Below are positions 61,268 to 64,000 of a stretch of DNA of 64,000 bases, one piece after another; position 1 is the first letter of the stretch; each line of letters begins with the position of its first letter. This stretch comes from Fibrobacter sp. UBA4297. GTDB lineage: Bacteria; Fibrobacterota; Fibrobacteria; Fibrobacterales; Fibrobacteraceae. The position numbers and the translations under genes are program-made. The stretch spans positions 62,001 to 126,000 of the forward strand of contig NZ_DGUZ01000018.1 in NCBI RefSeq assembly GCF_002394865.1, read 5' to 3'. Below the pieces are notes generated by a model. It was given only the letters and a program-made list of their open reading frames with translations. It made no database searches and was not told the origin of the DNA.

Positions 61268-62506
61268 TTACTTTTCTTCGATTTCTTGCATTTCGATAGC
61301 ATCGACGTCTGGCGGGAGCGGATTTCTGGAATCTTGTTTTGCTCCAAGACGTTCCAGTTTGCGGCAAGACTGCACAATGCTTGCCCCCTTATCATCGAGT
61401 TTTGCCATTCCCTTATTGTAAGCATCCTGAGCTTTACCGAGGGCGCTGCCAATATCTTCCATATTTTTCACGAACATGCCCACGCGCTTGAGCACTTCGT
61501 TCGCAAGTTCAAAGACCTTTTGCTGGTTTTGAGCCTGTTGCACTTGGCGCCAGGTCAACTTAACGATACGGAGTGCGGCAAATAGCGTCTGTTCATCGGC
61601 AATATACACTCCACGATCCATGGAATCACGCCAAAGAGAGGGTTCTTCGGAAAGTGCAGTCCAGAGAGCGGCTGAACGCGGAACAAACATGATTACAAAA
61701 TCAACTGTTTCCCTCGGAGCTTTCACGTACGTCGAATACTTTTTCCGAGCAAGTTCATCCACGTGCTTCTTGAGGCTTTCAATATGTCGTTTCAAAAGGG
61801 GCTTTCGCTGTTCCACATCTTCGCAAGCGACATAGTCCATAAAAGCTTTCATGGAAACCTTAGAATCGACAATGACATCTTTTTTCGTATCCAGATGGAC
61901 GATAACATCTGGGCGCATCATGCATCCGGTCTCTTCGGCACGGAGCACATTGCCACTTTCATCGCGCAGCGTTGATTGCGTTTCAAAATGAATTCCCTTT
62001 TGGAGCCCAAGCGACTGCAAAAGTTCTTCGAGGACGCATTCGCCCCAGTCGCCCTGAATCTTGCTATCGTGCTTGAAAGCGCGAATCAAGTCATCGGCGG
62101 TTTGCTTTGTCGCCTTGTTGGAATTGATGGACTGTTGCAGGACTTCCTTCAGCGAGGTATTTGCCGCAGTCTGCTGTAACGTCGTATCGTTCATGGTCTT
62201 TTCCATCTTGGCGATGGTTTCCTTGAGCGGGTTCACGAGTTGTTCCATGGTGGCATGGCCCGATTCCGAAATCTGCTTTTCGCGCTGTTTAAGCATTTCT
62301 TCAGTGGCGTTTTTCGCTTCGGCAACTAGGCGCTTCGAGATGTCATCAAAGCGAGCTTTTTGTTCTTCAAAAGCTCGGGCCGCCTCGGCTTTTGTCATTT
62401 CAAGTTGGCTTTTCAATACAGCAACTTCTGTTTTTGCACTATGTCCCAATAAATAACCAATTGCGATCCCTAATACAGCGCAAATAATGGCGACGGCAAT
62501 TATCAT
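61268..62506 (-). CDS. rmuC: DNA recombination protein RmuC
   Basis: The product of 412 residues has an N-terminal membrane helix (IIAVAIICAVLGIAIGYLLG) and a long coiled coil to about residue 150. The RmuC nuclease-fold domain follows: DSKIQGDWGECVLEELLQSLGL, MRPDVIVHLDTKKDVIVDSKVSMKAF, and VDFVIMFVPRSAALWTAL. DVIVH and DSKV hold acidic and Lys residues of a PD-(D/E)XK-like fold. RmuC limits inversions at short inverted repeats, relevant in a genome this rich in palindromes, though that link is inference. The start at 62506 follows AAGGAG. Confidence 0.93.
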   Translation of the reverse strand: MIIAVAIICAVLGIAIGYLLGHSAKTEVAVLKSQLEMTKAEAARAFEEQKARFDDISKRLVAEAKNATEEMLKQREKQISESGHATMEQLVNPLKETIAKMEKTMNDTTLQQTAANTSLKEVLQQSINSNKATKQTADDLIRAFKHDSKIQGDWGECVLEELLQSLGLQKGIHFETQSTLRDESGNVLRAEETGCMMRPDVIVHLDTKKDVIVDSKVSMKAFMDYVACEDVEQRKPLLKRHIESLKKHVDELARKKYSTYVKAPRETVDFVIMFVPRSAALWTALSEEPSLWRDSMDRGVYIADEQTLFAALRIVKLTWRQVQQAQNQQKVFELANEVLKRVGMFVKNMEDIGSALGKAQDAYNKGMAKLDDKGASIVQSCRKLERLGAKQDSRNPLPPDVDAIEMQEIEEK

Positions 62507-62509
62507 CAA

Positions 62510-62750
62510 GAACTCCTTTTAACGTTCTAACAATATATCGTAATCACATTGAAATCTGTAAAATAAAACTAAAAAACTTGCACTTTCAATAGGTGACATT
62601 ATATGACATTTTAAAATGGGGCGCGCAAATTTCTGGTCCGATATATAGTTTTTAATTATACAAATCAACATTAAAATAGCCATTAATTATAACAAGGTCC
62701 TGTTTCAGAGTAGTTTAATAGGATTTTTTAAGAAAATTCAGACCAACCCC
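62510..62750. other. gap upstream of the trp leader
   Basis: About 240 AT-rich bases with no gene. A TTGCAC (62578-62583) with TATATG 16 bases further on could be a second, upstream promoter for either the trp transcript or nothing at all. Confidence 0.4.
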
Positions 62751-62779
62751 TTGCCATGCGCCATTTGGATTGATATTTT
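62751..62779 (+). promoter_or_regulatory. candidate trp promoter
   Basis: TTGCCA (62751-62756), a 17-base spacer and TATTTT (62774-62779) place the start of transcription at about 62786, on or next to the leader peptide ATG. The leader mRNA could therefore be leaderless, which would explain the missing ribosome-binding site. The TTGCCA hexamer is the same as in the small RNA promoter at 59778. Confidence 0.5.
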
Positions 62780-62785
62780 TGTGGC

Positions 62786-62842
62786 ATGATGAATTTTGTT
62801 ACAAATGCAACTTTCAACCGTCGTTGGTGGCGCGGACTCTAA
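62786..62842 (+). CDS. trpL: trp operon leader peptide
   Basis: The reading frame ATG-ATG to TAA encodes 18 residues, MMNFVTNATFNRRWWRGL, with two tandem Trp codons near the end. Stalling at these codons when Trp-tRNA is scarce is the sensor in trp attenuation. Its stop overlaps the first arm of the leader hairpin. Translation could start at either ATG (62786 or 62789). Confidence 0.85.
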   Translation: MMNFVTNATFNRRWWRGL

Positions 62843-62920
62843 CATAGAGCCCGGTATTTGTTACAAATCACCCAAGATTTTTAGGCAAAGGCTTCCGGAC
62901 TCACGGAGGCCTTCCTTTTT
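62833..62920 (+). promoter_or_regulatory. trp attenuator
   Basis: Four segments are visible. Segment 1 (62833-62840, CGGACTCT) pairs with segment 2 (62846-62853). Segment 2 (62847-62854, GAGCCCGG) can instead pair with segment 3 (62895-62902, CCGGACTC), each with one mismatch. Segments 3 and 4 form the terminator (62888-62897 with 62904-62913, ten pairs, loop GACTCA) followed by CCTTTTT. CGGACTC is shared by segments 1 and 3, so they compete for segment 2. This is the classic logic of ribosome-mediated attenuation. Confidence 0.85.
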
Positions 62921-63006
62921 ACCGAAAATTGACGAAATCCTCCGGGACCTAAAGCTTTTGCGGACCATAAACGAAAGGCAAACAAGTTTTAAACTAGAGG
63001 ATTAAA

Positions 63007-64000
63007 ATGACTAAGATTACTCACATCACCGAACGCCCGGGTTACGCTCCGCGTACAGACAGCATTTACGTTGCACTCCCCGGCGAACGTTACACCCCGT
63101 TTTCACTCGCCAAGAAGCTCGGCGCAAAGGCCATCTTCGAATCGGCAAGCTTCGACCACGGTCGCAGCCGTTATTCCACTTTGATGGTGGACGAAGGTTT
63201 CCGCCTGCGCCAGAACGACAAGAACGTAAGCATTGTCGTGGATGGCAAGGAAAGTGAATTTTTAGCTGAAGGTGATGGCGATATTCTCGACGCCTTGCTC
63301 AAGATTTCCGCCGAAAATACGGTGCCGCCTAACCAGATTCCTATTCCGTCTTCGGGCGTGGGCTACCTCGGCTACGAATTCTGCGCCCGCTGCGATACGA
63401 TTCGCCTCGCCCCGCAGGTAGACGAACTTAACATTCCCGAAGCTGAATTTTTGGTCGGCCACATTTACATCGTGTTTGACCACTTCACCGAAAAGCTTCA
63501 CTTGTTCGCCCTGAACTACGAAGAACACCAGATTGATTTGAAGGCTGCAATTGAAAAGGTGAAGGCCCGCCTCGCCGACCTCGATTTTAGCTACCTCGCT
63601 CCGGAAAAGCAGTACGGCAAGGGCATCACTATGACCGACCTCGAACAGTCCCGCAAGGAATACACCGAAAAGGTGGAAGCATTACAGAAGCATATCATTG
63701 CAGGCAACATCGTGCAGGCAGTGCCCTCCCGCCGCATCCAGTTTGCAAGCGATATCGAAGCGCTCGACATTTACCGCCGCCTCCGCACGGTGAACCCGTC
63801 TCCGTACATGTTCTTCCTCGATTACGGAACGCACCAGTTCATTGGCGCATCGCCGGAGAGCTTGATCCGCGTGCGTGAAGGCATTGCCACAATCCACCCG
63901 ATTGCAGGTACCCGCCGCCGTGGCAAGGACGACGCCGAAGATTTGGCTTTGATGAAGAACTTGAAGGGCGACCCAAAGGAACGCGCAGAACACTTGATGC
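63007..64000 (+). CDS. trpE: anthranilate synthase component I, cut by the window end
   Basis: About 331 codons are present and the frame is open to the last base. TrpE makes anthranilate from chorismate with the TrpG glutaminase. Visible are FESASFDHGRSRYSTLM in the region that normally binds Trp for feedback inhibition, GVGYLGYEF, IVQAVPSRR, NPSPYMFFLDYG, GASPESLIRV and PIAGTRRRG. The start at 63007 follows AGAGG. The attenuator before it implies it heads a trp operon that continues beyond the window. Confidence 0.96.
   Translation, partial: MTKITHITERPGYAPRTDSIYVALPGERYTPFSLAKKLGAKAIFESASFDHGRSRYSTLMVDEGFRLRQNDKNVSIVVDGKESEFLAEGDGDILDALLKISAENTVPPNQIPIPSSGVGYLGYEFCARCDTIRLAPQVDELNIPEAEFLVGHIYIVFDHFTEKLHLFALNYEEHQIDLKAAIEKVKARLADLDFSYLAPEKQYGKGITMTDLEQSRKEYTEKVEALQKHIIAGNIVQAVPSRRIQFASDIEALDIYRRLRTVNPSPYMFFLDYGTHQFIGASPESLIRVREGIATIHPIAGTRRRGKDDAEDLALMKNLKGDPKERAEHLM

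Noticed and set aside
62588..62605. AATAGGTGACATTATATGAC resembles the phage SP6 promoter
   Set aside because: The match is partial, no phage genes are nearby, and the AT-rich context makes chance likely.
62796..63005. 69-codon plus-strand frame before trpE
   Set aside because: It runs through the attenuator hairpins in a different frame from the Trp-Trp leader peptide and has no ribosome-binding site.

Overview
The window looks like chromosomal DNA of a Fibrobacter-type Gram-negative bacterium (phylum Fibrobacterota). The grounds are many lipoproteins and outer-membrane barrels, a PorV/PorQ-like barrel, a fused SpmA-SpmB-type protein, a Bacteroidota/Fibrobacterota-style AAA ATPase, and a very high density of short palindromic intergenic repeats. 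This assignment rests on gene content only. About 50 protein genes, one tRNA-Lys and one candidate small RNA gene are visible.

Layout. 1-1322: end of leuC and all of leuD, with a terminator. 1433-13642: an AT-richer accessory stretch of small membrane proteins and lipoproteins, an AAA ATPase bracketed by identical palindromes, a broken duplicate of an L,D-transpeptidase gene next to a toxin-antitoxin pair, a striking array of 9-bp inverted repeats (8321-8604), a PH-domain protein and superoxide dismutase. 13759-21818: a surface-glycan cluster (three or four glycosyltransferases, a flippase, a sugar aminotransferase) interrupted by tRNA-Lys and a barrel protein. 22002-27937: GAPDH, a PDZ-thioredoxin, dihydroorotate dehydrogenase, an M20 peptidase and a sirtuin. 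28032-33569: Hpt protein and REC-GGDEF-EAL regulator, divergent from a hybrid histidine kinase, together a plausible phosphorelay to c-di-GMP. 34113-37834: a YejE-like permease, a DppD-like ATPase and NamZ, suggesting peptide or muropeptide recycling; permease and ATPase are separated by a tandemly duplicated 154-bp unit. 37876-46578: outer-membrane protein, RND exporter, aminotransferase, then an FHA-ABC transporter coupled to a Ser/Thr kinase. 46629-62506: YraN, a transglutaminase-like lipoprotein, phosphodiesterase, SpmAB, GGDEF-EAL, two membrane proteins, MntP, LigA, a CobW GTPase and RmuC. 62751-64000: trpE (cut by the window end) behind a complete attenuator with an 18-residue leader peptide containing Trp-Trp.

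A recurring theme is a family of palindromes bounded by GGAGAT and ATGACA (at least ten copies). They sit mostly between genes, but two lie in frame inside coding sequences (a glycosyltransferase and an ABC ATPase). Several starts were moved downstream of the longest possible start because of ribosome-binding sites or because the extra N-terminus is repeat sequence. All functions are from reading the sequence; no database search was possible.
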